DNA of 35,767 bases from Prosthecobacter debontii (GCA_945861385.1 CAMAUI010000041.1:1-35767), one strand, 5' to 3'. Numbered from the stretch's first letter, positions 16,480 through 26,366 are shown. Translations and numbers: made by a program. The notes: a model not told the origin generated them from the sequence alone.

Positions 16480-17342
16480 TCGCCGTCGAACGCGCCACTC
16501 CCGCGCACTTCGGGGAAGTGTTGCCACTCCTGCGCCAGTTCAACAATCCCTCGCTCGGCGACGACCGCTGGCGCTCGCTCTTCCACTACACATGGCCTTC
16601 CGAAGACGACACGCGCGGCTTCCTCCTCCGCGCGGAAGGCCGATGCGTGGGCTTCTTTGGCGCGATCCACTTCGAGCGGGATATCGCCGGGCGGCGGGAG
16701 AAATTCGCGAACCTCACGAGTTGGGTCGTCGAGCCCGCCTTCCGCAACCACTCGCTGCGACTGCTTGAAGCTGTCACCAACATCGAGGGCCGCACCTTGC
16801 ACTGCTTCACTCCCACGCCTGCCACCCACCCGCTCTATGCACGGTTCGGCTTCAGCGATCTGGAGACGAAGTGGATCACCCTCCTTCCGCGGCTCACACG
16901 GGGTTTTCCCGGCGCCCTGCTCCGCCACCGCTTCATCACAAACCCGGGCTGCATCGCATCACTGTTGCCCGATGCGATGCGTGCGATTTACGAACACCAG
17001 CGCCCGCATGCCGCGCGCCATCTGCTTGTCCGGGCGCGCGGCAACCGCCAGTGCCTCGTCACCTTCACACGCACGCGCGGAGCACGCTATCCGCTCGCGC
17101 ACGTCCACTCAGTCAGCGATCCGGAGCTTTTCACCGCCGCATCCGCCGCCGTACGCTGGCGCCTCATGCTCGCGGCGCACGCCGCCGCGGTCGTCGTGGA
17201 TGCGCGCCTGCTGGCCGGCCGCGCACAGCCCGCATCACGCGAGGCCGCCATCACGCGCAAGGCCGTTTTCCGTTCCGGCACACTGCGCGCGGATCAAATT
17301 GACGGCCTCTATTCCGAGCTGGTCCTGCTCGGTTCCGTATGA
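16476..17342 (+). CDS. GNAT-like acyltransferase family protein
   Basis: A 288-residue protein beginning MIAVERATPAHFGEVLPLLRQF, a GNAT-type N-terminal helix. A central core of FLLRAEGRCVGFFGAIHFERD, then WVVEPAFRNHSLRLLEAVTN, corresponds to the GNAT beta4/beta5 acyl-CoA region, followed by LYARFGFSDLETKW. It would transfer an acyl group from CoA or a carrier protein to an amine or hydroxyl, plausibly a sugar. The acyl-CoA loop (Q/RxxGxG/A) is not well conserved, so activity is less sure. The last 110 residues are family-specific. The ATG overlaps the previous stop (ATGA), and the next gene starts in the same way. I chose the ATG at 16476 over the open frame upstream because of this coupling. 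Confidence 0.75.
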   Translation: MIAVERATPAHFGEVLPLLRQFNNPSLGDDRWRSLFHYTWPSEDDTRGFLLRAEGRCVGFFGAIHFERDIAGRREKFANLTSWVVEPAFRNHSLRLLEAVTNIEGRTLHCFTPTPATHPLYARFGFSDLETKWITLLPRLTRGFPGALLRHRFITNPGCIASLLPDAMRAIYEHQRPHAARHLLVRARGNRQCLVTFTRTRGARYPLAHVHSVSDPELFTAASAAVRWRLMLAAHAAAVVVDARLLAGRAQPASREAAITRKAVFRSGTLRADQIDGLYSELVLLGSV

Positions 17343-18340
17343 GCCTTCCTGGAAAAATCGCCCGCCTCGCGCAGCCGCTCGTGCGCCGATTTTACGGCGG
17401 CACCGGCTGCATTCTCTGCCTTCATCGCATCGTCGCCGAGCCATCCCGCCTGGCCGACAACCGCGCCCTCGAGCTGACGCCGGACGCCCTCCGCGCCGCC
17501 CTCGCATGGCTGCGCGGGCGTGGTCTCGAGCCCATCGCGCTCGACGAAATCCCCGCCCGCCTTTCCCGCCCGAGCGGACGCAAGTTTTTCGCCGTCACAC
17601 TCGACGACGGCTACCGCGACAACCTCACGCACGCACTTCCCATCTTCCGCGAGTTCGCGGTGCCGTTCACCGTCTCCCTCACCACGGGCTACCTCCACCG
17701 CACCGCCTGGCCGTGGTGGTATGCCCTCGAGGAAATCCTGCACCAGCGCGAAAGCCTCTCATTTTCATGGGACGGCACACGCCACGATCTGCCGCTTCGG
17801 ACGGACGCCCAGCGCGAATCCGCATTCGCTGAAGTCGCCCGTCTCATCCGCGCGCAGGACAATCCCTCGCGCGACGCGCTCCTCGCGTTGCTGCACTGCG
17901 ACACAGCCGGCCAGGCCCCGCTGCTCACATGGGAGGAAGCCCGAGAGCTTGCCGCGGATCCGCTCGTCACCATCGGCTGCCACACGCTCACGCACCCGGT
18001 GCTCTGCCGCCTCGACGATGTGGCCGCGCGTGAGGAGCTGGCTGCCTCGCGCGCAGAACTGGGGAGTTTTTTTTCACGCCCCGTGCGCCATCTCGCCTTC
18101 CCCTTCGGCGGGGCCAGCGCGGTCGGGCCGCGCGAGTTCGCCCTCGCCGCTGCGTGCGGATTCACGACTGCGATGACCACGCGGAACGCGAATCTTTTTC
18201 CCGCCCACGCACACCACCTCACCGCCCTTCCCCGCCTTTCGCTCAGTGGAAATTATCCCGTCATCCCGCGTCTCGCCGCGCTGGAGAGCGGCATCGTCAC
18301 CGCCCGGGAATACCGCGGGCGGCGTGTCATCGTCGCGTAA
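17339..18340 (+). CDS. Polysaccharide deacetylase (NodB-homology) family protein
   Basis: A 333-residue protein with the NodB fold. Motif 1 is TLDDGYRDN (87-95), supplying the catalytic Asp and a metal Asp. Motif 2 is CHTLTHPVL (214-222), with the two metal His (215 and 219). FPFGG comes later in place of motif 3. It would remove N-acetyl groups from a sugar in a metal-dependent way. There is no signal peptide, so a cytoplasmic role on the lipid-linked glycan before export is likelier than periplasmic trimming. Start and stop overlap by 4 bp with the GNAT gene. A free amine made here could be the acceptor of the GNAT enzyme; that is inference. Confidence 0.9.
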   Translation: MSLPGKIARLAQPLVRRFYGGTGCILCLHRIVAEPSRLADNRALELTPDALRAALAWLRGRGLEPIALDEIPARLSRPSGRKFFAVTLDDGYRDNLTHALPIFREFAVPFTVSLTTGYLHRTAWPWWYALEEILHQRESLSFSWDGTRHDLPLRTDAQRESAFAEVARLIRAQDNPSRDALLALLHCDTAGQAPLLTWEEARELAADPLVTIGCHTLTHPVLCRLDDVAAREELAASRAELGSFFSRPVRHLAFPFGGASAVGPREFALAAACGFTTAMTTRNANLFPAHAHHLTALPRLSLSGNYPVIPRLAALESGIVTAREYRGRRVIVA

Positions 18341-18381
18341 GCCTTGCAGACCGCGCCGCCAGCCCTTTTCCTCCGCACCGC

Positions 18382-20160
18382 ATGACTGCCGCCGAGATTC
18401 GCGCTGACCTCGCGCCGAACCCAGCATCCTACATGAAAGCCCGCCGCCGCATCGTCCCGGAGGCCGGCGGCCTGCGCGCGCTGCGACTCGCCGTGCTCTC
18501 GACGTACACTGCAAACATCCTCGAGCCCTTCCTGTTCGTCGAAGCGGCACTGCGCGGATTGAAATTGGAATCCTGGTTCGGCCCATTCGGCCAGCTCGAG
18601 CAGCCTGCGCTGGAGGATGGCGGTGAACTTTACCAACACGCGCCCGACGTGGTGCTCGTGCTCGCGCAACTCGATGATCTGCTGCCCGGCGCGATGCCGC
18701 GGTTCCTCACGCTCGACGCTGCTGCGCAGCAAACCGCGCTCGGCGAAGTGCGCGCACGCCTTTCAAATCTCCTCGCCACGCTCCGCGCGCGCACGGGCGC
18801 GATCCTGCTCGTCGCAAACTTCCCGCCGCCCGCCGTCGCCGCGGCCAGCCTCGCGGACGCCGGCCTCGCAGCCTCGCAGACGACATTCACGCAGCAGGCC
18901 AGCGCCATCGTCGCCGATGTCTGCCGCGGGATTCCGGCGGCTTTCGTCTTCGACTACGCCCGCCTCGTCGCGGGGGAGGGCCTGCGTCATTGGGAGGATG
19001 CGAGGCTCCGGCATCTCGCGCGCGTTCCATTCGGCGTGCCGGGGCAGATCGCATTTGCAAAACTTCTCGCACGCACCCTGCGCGCCGCCGTGCAGCCGCC
19101 CGCCAAGGTGCTCGTGCTGGATCTGGACGAGACGCTGTGGGGCGGCATCGTGGGCGAGGACGGGCCCGGCGGCATCCAGCTTGGCGATGATTATCCCGGC
19201 AGTGTCTTCAAGGATTTTCACCGCTACATCCTCTCGCTCCGGGATCGCGGCATCCTGCTCGCGATCGCCAGCAAGAACAACGAGGCCGACGTGGAGGAAG
19301 TCTTTGCCACCAATCGCGAGTGCCTGGTGAAACGTGGCGATTTTTCCGCCGTGCGAATCAATTGGGAACGCAAGAGCGTGAACATCGCCGCGATCGCATC
19401 GGAGCTGAATCTCGGCCTCGATGCCTTCGTCTTTTTCGACGACAACCCGGCCGAACGCGAAGAGGTGCGCGTCGCCCTGCCGATGGTGCGGGTGATCGAG
19501 GTTCCGGATGAACCGATCGGATACATCGCCGCCATCGAGGAAAGCGGCGAGTTCGACACACTCTCCATCAGCGCGGAAGATCGCACCCGCGCCGGCGCAT
19601 ACCAGGCACTGGCCACCGCGGCGGATTTTCACGCCGCATCACCGGAGGATTTTCTGCGTTCGCTCGACATGAAAGTGACCGTGGGTCCCGTTGATGCGAT
19701 GACGCTGCCGCGTGTGGTGCAGCTTCTCGGCAAGACGAATCAATTCAATCTCACCACGCGGCGGCACAGCGAGGCGGATGTGCAGCGGATGATCGCCGCT
19801 GGAGCCGTCGCGCTGTGGGTGCGGGCTGGGGATCGTTTCGGCGACCATGGTTTGATCGCGGTCGCGATTGCCGTGCCCGAAGCAGGTGCCTGCTGGCGGG
19901 TGGATTCGCTGCTCATGAGCTGCCGCGTGATCGGTCGCTGCGTCGAAACGGTGCTGCTTGCGCAACTCTCCGCCGAGGTCGCACGGCGCGGTGGCACCCG
20001 GCTCATCGGCGAGTATGTGGCGACCCCGAAAAACGCGCAGGTCGCCACATTTTATCCGGACAACAACTTCGCCCCCGCTGGCGCGGGAAAATGGGAGCGC
20101 GACATCGTAACGGCGCCGCTCGAGTCTCCGTCATTCATCCGCGTCGAGGTGCTGCCGTGA
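18382..20160 (+). CDS. FkbH-like HAD-IIIC family protein (acyl-carrier glyceryl-type loading)
   Basis: A 592-residue protein. Residues 1-235 form an SGNH-like N-terminal domain. Residues about 240-400 form the HAD domain with DLDETLWGG (247-255), ASKNNEADV and [17 protein letters not shown]-like C-terminal domain follows. This three-part layout is that of FkbH-type proteins, which dephosphorylate 1,3-bisphosphoglycerate and load the glyceryl unit onto an acyl carrier protein. I chose the ATG at 18382; the frame is open upstream to 18154 but runs through the deacetylase gene. It overlaps the next start by 4 bp (GTGA). No carrier protein gene is visible in the operon, so the carrier must come from elsewhere or the substrate differs. 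Confidence 0.88.
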   Translation: MTAAEIRADLAPNPASYMKARRRIVPEAGGLRALRLAVLSTYTANILEPFLFVEAALRGLKLESWFGPFGQLEQPALEDGGELYQHAPDVVLVLAQLDDLLPGAMPRFLTLDAAAQQTALGEVRARLSNLLATLRARTGAILLVANFPPPAVAAASLADAGLAASQTTFTQQASAIVADVCRGIPAAFVFDYARLVAGEGLRHWEDARLRHLARVPFGVPGQIAFAKLLARTLRAAVQPPAKVLVLDLDETLWGGIVGEDGPGGIQLGDDYPGSVFKDFHRYILSLRDRGILLAIASKNNEADVEEVFATNRECLVKRGDFSAVRINWERKSVNIAAIASELNLGLDAFVFFDDNPAEREEVRVALPMVRVIEVPDEPIGYIAAIEESGEFDTLSISAEDRTRAGAYQALATAADFHAASPEDFLRSLDMKVTVGPVDAMTLPRVVQLLGKTNQFNLTTRRHSEADVQRMIAAGAVALWVRAGDRFGDHGLIAVAIAVPEAGACWRVDSLLMSCRVIGRCVETVLLAQLSAEVARRGGTRLIGEYVATPKNAQVATFYPDNNFAPAGAGKWERDIVTAPLESPSFIRVEVLP

Positions 20161-21536
20161 GCTTGGATCTCGGCACGCGCAGGTTCACGGAGGCAGATCA
20201 GGCCGCGTTCGCGGAGCTTTCCGGCGACTGGAATCCAGTGCACATGGATGCCGAGGAGGCACGGCGGACGATTTTCGGAGAACGCGTGGCGCATGGTGTT
20301 CACGGGCTGCTTTGGTCGCTCGACCGCCTCGCCGCCGCCGGCCTGATCCGCGGCGCACTCGCCGGCGTGGAGGCGCGTTTTCCATCACCGATGGGGCTGG
20401 ATACCCCGGTCACATGCACCCTTGAAAGCCAGACGGCCACAGACTTCCTGCTTGTGCTCGCTGTGCAAGGGCGCATCGCCGCCCGGATCATGGTGCGTGC
20501 GGGGAGCGATGTAGATTTTCGCGCGGTGCCGGATCTCGTCATCGCGCGCTCCGAATCGCGCGAACTCGCATGGGATGATGCGGCGGCGGCGGCGGCGGAA
20601 GTGCCCCTCACGCTCGTCTCGGGGCTGTGCAAGCGGTTGTTCCCGGCAGCGGCGGCGGCGCTGCCCGGGGCGCAACTCGCAACACTCCTCGCGACGACAC
20701 GCATCGTCGGAATGGAATGCCCAGGGCGGCACTCCGTGTTTTCCGCGCTGAAACTATCGTGGACGGGAAGGACGGCAGACACGCTCGCGTACAGGATCGC
20801 CCGTGCGGATGAGCGGTTTTCCGCACTGAGGATTGCGGTCGAATCCGGTGGCGCGCGCGGTGAACTCGACACATTTCTACGGCCCGTGCCCGTACGGCAG
20901 GCCTCACTCGCGGAGCTTGCCCCGTTGGTGACGCCGGGCATTTTTCGCGGATGGCGCTCGCTGGTGATCGGCGGCTCGCGCGGGCTTGGCGAGGTCGCCG
21001 CAAAGCTGCTCGCCGCGGGAGGCGCGGAAGTTTGCGTGACGTGGCACACCGGGCAGGCGGACGCGCGGCGCGTGAGCGAGGAGGCCGGAGCCTCGTCGCT
21101 GCGATACGATGTCCTGGCAGATGAAAAGCCGGCGCTTCCCTGGCCGCCGACGCACTTGCTCTACTTTGCATCGCCGCGGGTCACGGCAGAGCGTGGCGCG
21201 AATTTGGATGCTGCGCAGGCCGGGGCTTTCCAACGGTGCTACGTGGACGGCTTCGAGGCGGCAGTTGCCCATGCGAGAGGCGCGCAAACCCTCAATGTGC
21301 TTTATCCATCCACAGTTTTTCTGGATTCGGAGACCCCGGGCTTTGCCGCGTATTGCGCCGCGAAAGCCGGGGGCGAGAAGCTCTGCCTCGCGCTTGCGGC
21401 GCGTTGGCCGGACGTGCGCGTGTTCGCGCCGCGCCTTCCGCGGCTGCGTACGGATCTCACGAGCGCGTTGGTGGGAGTGCCCGCCCCCGAACCCGGCCCG
21501 GTGCTCGCTGCCATCCTGGGCGAATGGGCTTCGTAG
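20157..21536 (+). CDS. Double MaoC-like hydratase fused to a short-chain dehydrogenase
   Basis: A 459-residue three-part protein. The first hot-dog domain has the MaoC/PhaJ catalytic pair in SGDWNPVH (D24, H29) and the downstream AHGVHG. The second (about 150-245) has the [16 protein letters not shown] block typical of the second MaoC repeat, without the Asp-His pair. The C-terminal SDR domain (about 262-455) carries the nucleotide-binding GGSRGLGE (272-279), Ser385 in YPST and the YCAAK active site (399-403). Together these would hydrate or dehydrate and reduce or oxidise an acyl thioester. The GTG start overlaps the FkbH stop. A run of six GCG codons encodes a poly-Ala linker. It closes the export operon. 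Confidence 0.87.
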   Translation: MSLDLGTRRFTEADQAAFAELSGDWNPVHMDAEEARRTIFGERVAHGVHGLLWSLDRLAAAGLIRGALAGVEARFPSPMGLDTPVTCTLESQTATDFLLVLAVQGRIAARIMVRAGSDVDFRAVPDLVIARSESRELAWDDAAAAAAEVPLTLVSGLCKRLFPAAAAALPGAQLATLLATTRIVGMECPGRHSVFSALKLSWTGRTADTLAYRIARADERFSALRIAVESGGARGELDTFLRPVPVRQASLAELAPLVTPGIFRGWRSLVIGGSRGLGEVAAKLLAAGGAEVCVTWHTGQADARRVSEEAGASSLRYDVLADEKPALPWPPTHLLYFASPRVTAERGANLDAAQAGAFQRCYVDGFEAAVAHARGAQTLNVLYPSTVFLDSETPGFAAYCAAKAGGEKLCLALAARWPDVRVFAPRLPRLRTDLTSALVGVPAPEPGPVLAAILGEWAS

Positions 21537-21555
21537 TGGTGTGGAAAGCCAAGCC

Positions 21556-21676
21556 GGAACACAGGCTTCCAGCCTGTGCGGTGGGCAGGCCTCATGCCTG
21601 CGGCGTCCGCACCCTTCGGTGCATGGGTCAGCGGGCTGGAAGCCCACAGGCCGCACAGGCTGGAAGCCTGTGTTCC
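21556..21676. repeat. 121-bp nested multi-hairpin repeat between convergent genes
   Basis: The element is bounded by a perfect 26-bp inverted repeat (21556-21581 and 21651-21676). Each arm is itself nearly self-complementary: CACAGGCT-tcc-AGCCTGTG forms an 8-bp stem. Between them lie three more small hairpins: GCAGGC/GCCTGC (21585-21601), GCACC/GGTGC (21609-21622) and GGGCT/AGCCC (21633-21645). It sits in the gap between the stop codons of the MaoC-SDR gene and serS. Repeats of this GGCTTCCAGCC type resemble REP or MITE families. A role as bidirectional transcript end or RNase barrier is inference. Confidence 0.85.
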
Positions 21677-21710
21677 ACTTCGCCGCGCTCCCGCAACTGC
21701 ATCGTTCCGG

Positions 21711-22982
21711 CTACCCGATTTTTTCCGCGCCGAAGTACGGGCGCAACGGCTCCGGGATGACGACGGTGCCGTCCTCCTGCTGGAAGTTTTCGAGGAGCGC
21801 GACGTAGAGCCTCGCGAGGGCGGTGCCGCTGCCGTTGAGCGTGTGGCAGAAATGATTTTTTCCGTCCGCCCCCTTGAAGCGGAGCGCCATGCGGCGGGCC
21901 TGGTAATCGCCGAAGTTCGAGCAGCTCGACACTTCGAGGTATGCGCCCTGGCCGGGTGCCCACACTTCAATGTCGTAGGTTTTCGTCGCACCGAAACCAA
22001 GGTCGCCTGTGCAAAGCTCGATGATGCGGTAGTGCAGGCCGAGCTTTTGCAGGATGCGTTCGGCGTCGGCGGTGAGCGACTCGAGCTCCGCCGTGCTCTG
22101 TCCGGGCTGGCAGATTTTCACGATCTCGACCTTGTCAAACTGGTGCATCCGGATGAGCCCTCGCGTGCCGAGGCCCGCAGCGCCGGCTTCGCGGCGGAAG
22201 CAGGGCGTGTAGGCGGCGTATTTCAGCGGGAGCTGGTCGGCGCGCAGGATTTCGTCGCGGTGGAGATTGGTGACGGGCACCTCCGCGGTCGGCGCGAGGT
22301 AGAGCCCGTCGCGCTCGCAGCGATAGAGCTGCTCCTCGAATTTCGGAAGCTGCGAAGTGCCCACGAGGGATTCGGCGTTCACGAGAAGCGGCGGCGCAAC
22401 CTCGGTGTAGCCTGCTTCGCGGGTCTGCGTATCGAGAAGAAAATTGATGAGCGCCCGCTCGAGCCGCGCGCCCTGGCCGATGTAGCAGGTGAATGCGGAC
22501 GCGGCGATCCTGGTGGCTCGCTCGAAGCTGAAAAGGCCGAGCTTTTCGCCGATCTCGACGTGCGATTTCGGGGTGAAAGTGAACGGCGGTTTTTCTCCCC
22601 ACACCCGCACTTCGGGATTGGCCGAGGCATCGGCGCCCTGCGGGCAGTGTTCGTGCGGGAGATTCGGGATGCCGAGGAGCAGTTCACGCTGTTCCATGTC
22701 GAGCGCGGCGGCCTCCTCGTTGAGCCGCTTCATCTCATCGCCAAAACCGCGCACCTGCGCCTCGATGCCGCTGGTGTCTTCACCCGCTTTTTTCTTCGCG
22801 CCGATCTCCTTGCTGATGCGGTTGCGGTCGGCCTGGAGCTGCTGAAGCTGCGTCTCCGCCTGCCGGCGCTGCATGTCGCACCGGAGCACGGCATCCACCT
22901 GCTCGTGCCCGGTTCCGCCGCGCGCCGCGAGGCGGGCTTTCACGAGGTCCGGCTGTTTGCGAATGATGCCAATGTCGAGCAT
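21711..22982 (-). CDS. serS: Seryl-tRNA synthetase
   Basis: A 423-residue class II aminoacyl-tRNA synthetase that charges tRNA-Ser (and tRNA-Sec where present). The N-terminal long helical arm (about 30-100; rich in Glu, Gln, Lys and Arg) binds the tRNA long variable arm. Motif 2 is FRREAGAAGLGTRGLIRMHQF, with the conserved Arg binding ATP, and motif 3 is LNGSGTALARLYVALLEN. TAEVPVTN and FGATKTYDIEVWAPGQ are also diagnostic. The start ATG at 22982 gives MLDIGIIRKQPDLVKARLAARG, the standard SerRS opening. A longer frame to 23183 is not used. Confidence 0.97.
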   Translation of the reverse strand: MLDIGIIRKQPDLVKARLAARGGTGHEQVDAVLRCDMQRRQAETQLQQLQADRNRISKEIGAKKKAGEDTSGIEAQVRGFGDEMKRLNEEAAALDMEQRELLLGIPNLPHEHCPQGADASANPEVRVWGEKPPFTFTPKSHVEIGEKLGLFSFERATRIAASAFTCYIGQGARLERALINFLLDTQTREAGYTEVAPPLLVNAESLVGTSQLPKFEEQLYRCERDGLYLAPTAEVPVTNLHRDEILRADQLPLKYAAYTPCFRREAGAAGLGTRGLIRMHQFDKVEIVKICQPGQSTAELESLTADAERILQKLGLHYRIIELCTGDLGFGATKTYDIEVWAPGQGAYLEVSSCSNFGDYQARRMALRFKGADGKNHFCHTLNGSGTALARLYVALLENFQQEDGTVVIPEPLRPYFGAEKIG

Positions 22983-23189
22983 GGGGCGGGAAAAGTAGCG
23001 GCGGACAGCGCGAAGGCAATGCCGGGCGCGGGGCAAAAAAAGGAAACCATTCGCAATCGGGGAAAAATGCTGCCATCTCCGCGGGGCGATGCCCGATGGC
23101 GCTCCGCAACTCCGACCACAAACACACCATCTCCTTTCCGGCTGGTGGGTGGATGAACGCGGGCCGGGTATGCCAGGCGGCAAAATAGA

Positions 23190-23924
23190 ATGCGCCTGAA
23201 ACTTGCCGGAATTACGAAGACCTTCGCGGGGAGAACGGTGCTCTCCGATGTCTCGGCGGATTTTGGCAACGCCGGGGTGGTGGTTCTCATCGGGCCATCC
23301 GGGGGTGGGAAGAGCACGCTGCTCCGGATCGTCGCGGGGCTGGAGACGCCGGATGCTGGAAGCGTTTCACTCGGCGGCGGGGAGGTTGATTTTTCCTCGG
23401 AAGAAAGGCTGCGAGCGCACCGGCGGCGGCTCGGCGTGGTGTTTCAGGCGTTCAATCTTTTCCCGCACCTCACGGCTTTGGAAAACGTGGCCCTGCCGCT
23501 CGAGAAAGTGCATGGTCATCCGCCGCAGGCCGCCCGCGAGGTGGCGATGGCTTCGCTGGAGAGATTCCGCCTCGCGGAGCACGCGGGGAAAAAACCGGCG
23601 GAACTTTCCGGCGGGCAGCAGCAGCGGGTGGCGATCGCGCGGGCCATCGCCGTTCAGCCGGAGGTGCTGCTTTTCGACGAGCCGACTTCCGCGCTCGACC
23701 CGGAAATGACGGCGGAGGTCCTCGAGACGATCGAGACGCTCAAGGCGGAGGGGCGGCGCTTCGTGCTGGTGACGCACGCGATGGGTTTTGCGCGGCGGGT
23801 GGGCGATGCGGTGGCTTTTCTCGCGGACGGGCGGATCGTCGAGAGCGGGCCTGCGGCGGAGCTTTTCGGTTCGCCGCGCTCACGCGAATGCGCGGAGTTT
23901 TTGTCGCGGGTGCTGCGCTACTGA
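23190..23924 (+). CDS. ABC transporter ATP-binding protein, polar amino acid (GlnQ/HisP) type, orphan
   Basis: A 244-residue ATPase with Walker A GPSGGGKST (35-43), VFQAFNLFPHLTALENV (84-100, the Q-loop region typical of amino-acid importers), signature LSGGQQQRVAIARAI (139-153), Walker B VLLFDEPTSALDPEM (159-173) and the H-loop in LVTHAMGFAR. In the family it powers uptake of a polar amino acid, glutamate or similar solute. Here no permease or binding-protein gene adjoins it: serS is divergent upstream and an unrelated lipoprotein gene converges downstream. It must work with components encoded elsewhere. Confidence 0.92.
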   Translation: MRLKLAGITKTFAGRTVLSDVSADFGNAGVVVLIGPSGGGKSTLLRIVAGLETPDAGSVSLGGGEVDFSSEERLRAHRRRLGVVFQAFNLFPHLTALENVALPLEKVHGHPPQAAREVAMASLERFRLAEHAGKKPAELSGGQQQRVAIARAIAVQPEVLLFDEPTSALDPEMTAEVLETIETLKAEGRRFVLVTHAMGFARRVGDAVAFLADGRIVESGPAAELFGSPRSRECAEFLSRVLRY

Positions 23925-23948
23925 CAGCGGCCGTGCGAGCGGTTGCGC

Positions 23949-26159
23949 CTACTTCGCGTCCTGCAATTTGAGGTGGACGCTCACGCGCGACTGGCTGGCC
24001 TCTTCGGAGACTTTCACATCAAGACCCTGGATGCTGCGGGCGAGCTTGAGGCCGGCTTCAATCAGCGGCTTCGCCTCCTGAAATCCCTTCGCATCCGGCC
24101 CCATGATGTCTGCGGTGTTTTTGTCCAGCACGCCAAGCCACACGCCGGCAAGGTCGTAGAGCGCGGTGAAATTCAACCTGATGTCACCCGAGAGCGAAGG
24201 CCCGGCGGTATTGGCGGATGTCGTGGCGATCGTGGCACTGAGGCTTGGCGATGTGCTGAGGATCCAGCGATCCTTGCTGATTGCGACATGCGGGAGGAGG
24301 TCGCCGGTCTCGACCGGGAGCGGCAGGAAGTGAATCTCGGTGTCGCCTTCCTTCTTCATCGTTGGCTCGGGAATCTTCGGGCCGCCCTCGGCACCGCCCG
24401 CGAGCCCGGCGATCTGTTTGATAATGGTCGAGTAGCCGGTCCATGCGGCGCTGACGCCGGCACGATCCTTCATTTCCACGACATAGGCGAGGCGGGGGAT
24501 TTTGCCTTGCTGGAAAAATTCGGGCACATCCTTGATTTTCGGCACGACCCCGGCGGTGTCGAAAACGAACGCGGCTTCGTCGCCGAGCGCGGCACCGAGC
24601 TTGCGGCTGGCCTGCCAGAAACTCTTCACCATCGGGATCGCCAACGTCTCGACCATCGCCGCGCCCTGGCGCTCCGTTTCGGGCACCATCGTGCGGCCGA
24701 ACTTTTCATACCAGCCCCAGGCTGTCCCGGCGACTTCCTCGATGAAGTCCGTGGTCGCCTTGCTCTGCTTGCCGTTGGTGCGGCCATCCAGGAGCATGAA
24801 GGTGGAGGGGGTCATGAGGTTTGAAAACGCGAGTGGCTTGCTCGCATCGAGCATTCCATTTCTCGGGCCGCCGAAGCTCTCCAGATGCAGCCCGGCATCC
24901 CAATAGCCGATCTGCACCTGTGCGTCGTAGGTCGTCTTGAACAAGCCCTGCGCCCTGCCTTCGATCTTCTTCACGTCCGTGACCATTGCGGCGATCTGGT
25001 CGTCCTTTAGGATGCCCTTGAGTTCCTCGGCGACGGACTTGAACGACTCGGCAAATTCGATCCCGCCATCAAGTTTCTCGAACAGCGATTTGGCCAGGTA
25101 GGAAAGGCCGAAAGGCTTTTTGTCCAGGTACTGTGTCGCGCGGGCTGCGACTTCGGGATTGGCGAGCGCGCTGTCCGCCTCGCTCGTGGCGAACTTCACG
25201 TGGCTGTGATCCCTGCCGATGGAGACGACGAGGTAGTCGTCCACCCAGCCCCATGCGAGTTCGGCGCGTTTGGTCGAGAGCGCGGCAACTGCCTCCTTGG
25301 CCGCGGCCGCGGAGCCGAGCAGTTCCTTGAGCTGAAGCTCGATCTTCACTTCCTCGAATTGCGCGATCAGTTTTTTTGCGGCGATGCTGACCGACTGGAA
25401 TTCGTATTTGTCCGCGATCTTGAACTTTTCCGTTTCAAAAGCCGGCGGGAGTTCCGTGCCGATCTTCGCGACGAATTCCTTGGTCACCTGGTCCACGAGC
25501 TGGCGGATCTTGCCCGCTTTCGCGACGAAGATCAGGCTCGGGATCTCGCACTTCGCGAGGGCCGTGGCCAGCTCGGGTGCGGCTCCACGGAGCATCTCCT
25601 GCATTTTCTGCGGAGACGCCGGCTTGCCGCTCACGCCGGCCATGAAGAGCCCCTGAACCATGGTGCTTTGATAGACAGACAATAATTCCTGCCAGGGCTT
25701 CATCTGCTCGGCGAAGCCGGCCGGCATTGCCACGACGTATTCATTCCCGAACACCTGCGCGAAAACTTCGCGGCCCTGCATGCCCTCCGGGCTGTTCCAC
25801 TGGTCGCGCACCTTCGCGAAGCCCGGGTCCGATTTGACGGGCGGGAGTTCGAGCAAAGCCGCCGCCCACTTGCTGTTCACGAGACTCACCCACAGGTCGT
25901 GCATGCGATAGTTCGCGCTGAATCCGTCCACGTTTCGCGGGAGCTTCGCGACAAAACCGTACGCGCCCGCGATTTTCGAGACATCCGCCGCGGGAGCGAG
26001 CGGGGCGACGGGTTTCGGGGCCGCTGCAGGCTTCGCGGTGTCTGCCGACTTCCCGGGCTCGGGACTTTTCTCCTCGGGCTTGGCGGACTTGTTATCGCAC
26101 GCTGTGAACGTGAAGCCGGCGCAGGCGATGGTGGTGATCAGGAAACGGGTTTTTTTCAT
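23949..26159 (-). CDS. Large predicted lipoprotein, function unknown
   Basis: I do not recognise this 736-residue protein. The N-terminus MKKTRFLITTIACAGFTFTAC is a signal peptide ending in a plausible lipobox Cys21, followed by a Lys/Glu/Pro/Ala-rich spacer (about 22-60) that would extend it from the membrane. The remainder is soluble, without TM segments, and appears to repeat a mixed alpha/beta pattern twice or more: segments such as LAWGWVDDYLVVSIG and EIHFLPLP...ILSTSPSLS resemble each other in composition. The start at 26159 is set by the signal peptide. It is divergent from the MsbA-like exporter gene, 207 bp away. DUF3352-like lipoproteins share this general look, but I cannot confirm that. 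Confidence 0.75.
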   Translation of the reverse strand: MKKTRFLITTIACAGFTFTACDNKSAKPEEKSPEPGKSADTAKPAAAPKPVAPLAPAADVSKIAGAYGFVAKLPRNVDGFSANYRMHDLWVSLVNSKWAAALLELPPVKSDPGFAKVRDQWNSPEGMQGREVFAQVFGNEYVVAMPAGFAEQMKPWQELLSVYQSTMVQGLFMAGVSGKPASPQKMQEMLRGAAPELATALAKCEIPSLIFVAKAGKIRQLVDQVTKEFVAKIGTELPPAFETEKFKIADKYEFQSVSIAAKKLIAQFEEVKIELQLKELLGSAAAAKEAVAALSTKRAELAWGWVDDYLVVSIGRDHSHVKFATSEADSALANPEVAARATQYLDKKPFGLSYLAKSLFEKLDGGIEFAESFKSVAEELKGILKDDQIAAMVTDVKKIEGRAQGLFKTTYDAQVQIGYWDAGLHLESFGGPRNGMLDASKPLAFSNLMTPSTFMLLDGRTNGKQSKATTDFIEEVAGTAWGWYEKFGRTMVPETERQGAAMVETLAIPMVKSFWQASRKLGAALGDEAAFVFDTAGVVPKIKDVPEFFQQGKIPRLAYVVEMKDRAGVSAAWTGYSTIIKQIAGLAGGAEGGPKIPEPTMKKEGDTEIHFLPLPVETGDLLPHVAISKDRWILSTSPSLSATIATTSANTAGPSLSGDIRLNFTALYDLAGVWLGVLDKNTADIMGPDAKGFQEAKPLIEAGLKLARSIQGLDVKVSEEASQSRVSVHLKLQDAK

Positions 26160-26366
26160 GGCGGATTGGATGGAATGAAGCCGGGTCAAGCGACGCGGGG
26201 CGGGCTTCCTATGGGACGGCGGATGGGTTTGCACGAAAAACTTTCATCCCTCCGCGGCGCCGGTGGCTGAGCCATGGAGCCGGGTGATTTTCAGCACGGG
26301 CGGGTCGCATAACGGAAAATTGTTTTCGCGCGGAGCGGGGTGTTCGTGGTTTGCTGCGAGGTCTCA

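Noticed and set aside
20577..20598. GCG trinucleotide run as a phase-variation switch
   Set aside because: Changes in repeat number would stay in frame and only alter a poly-Ala linker.
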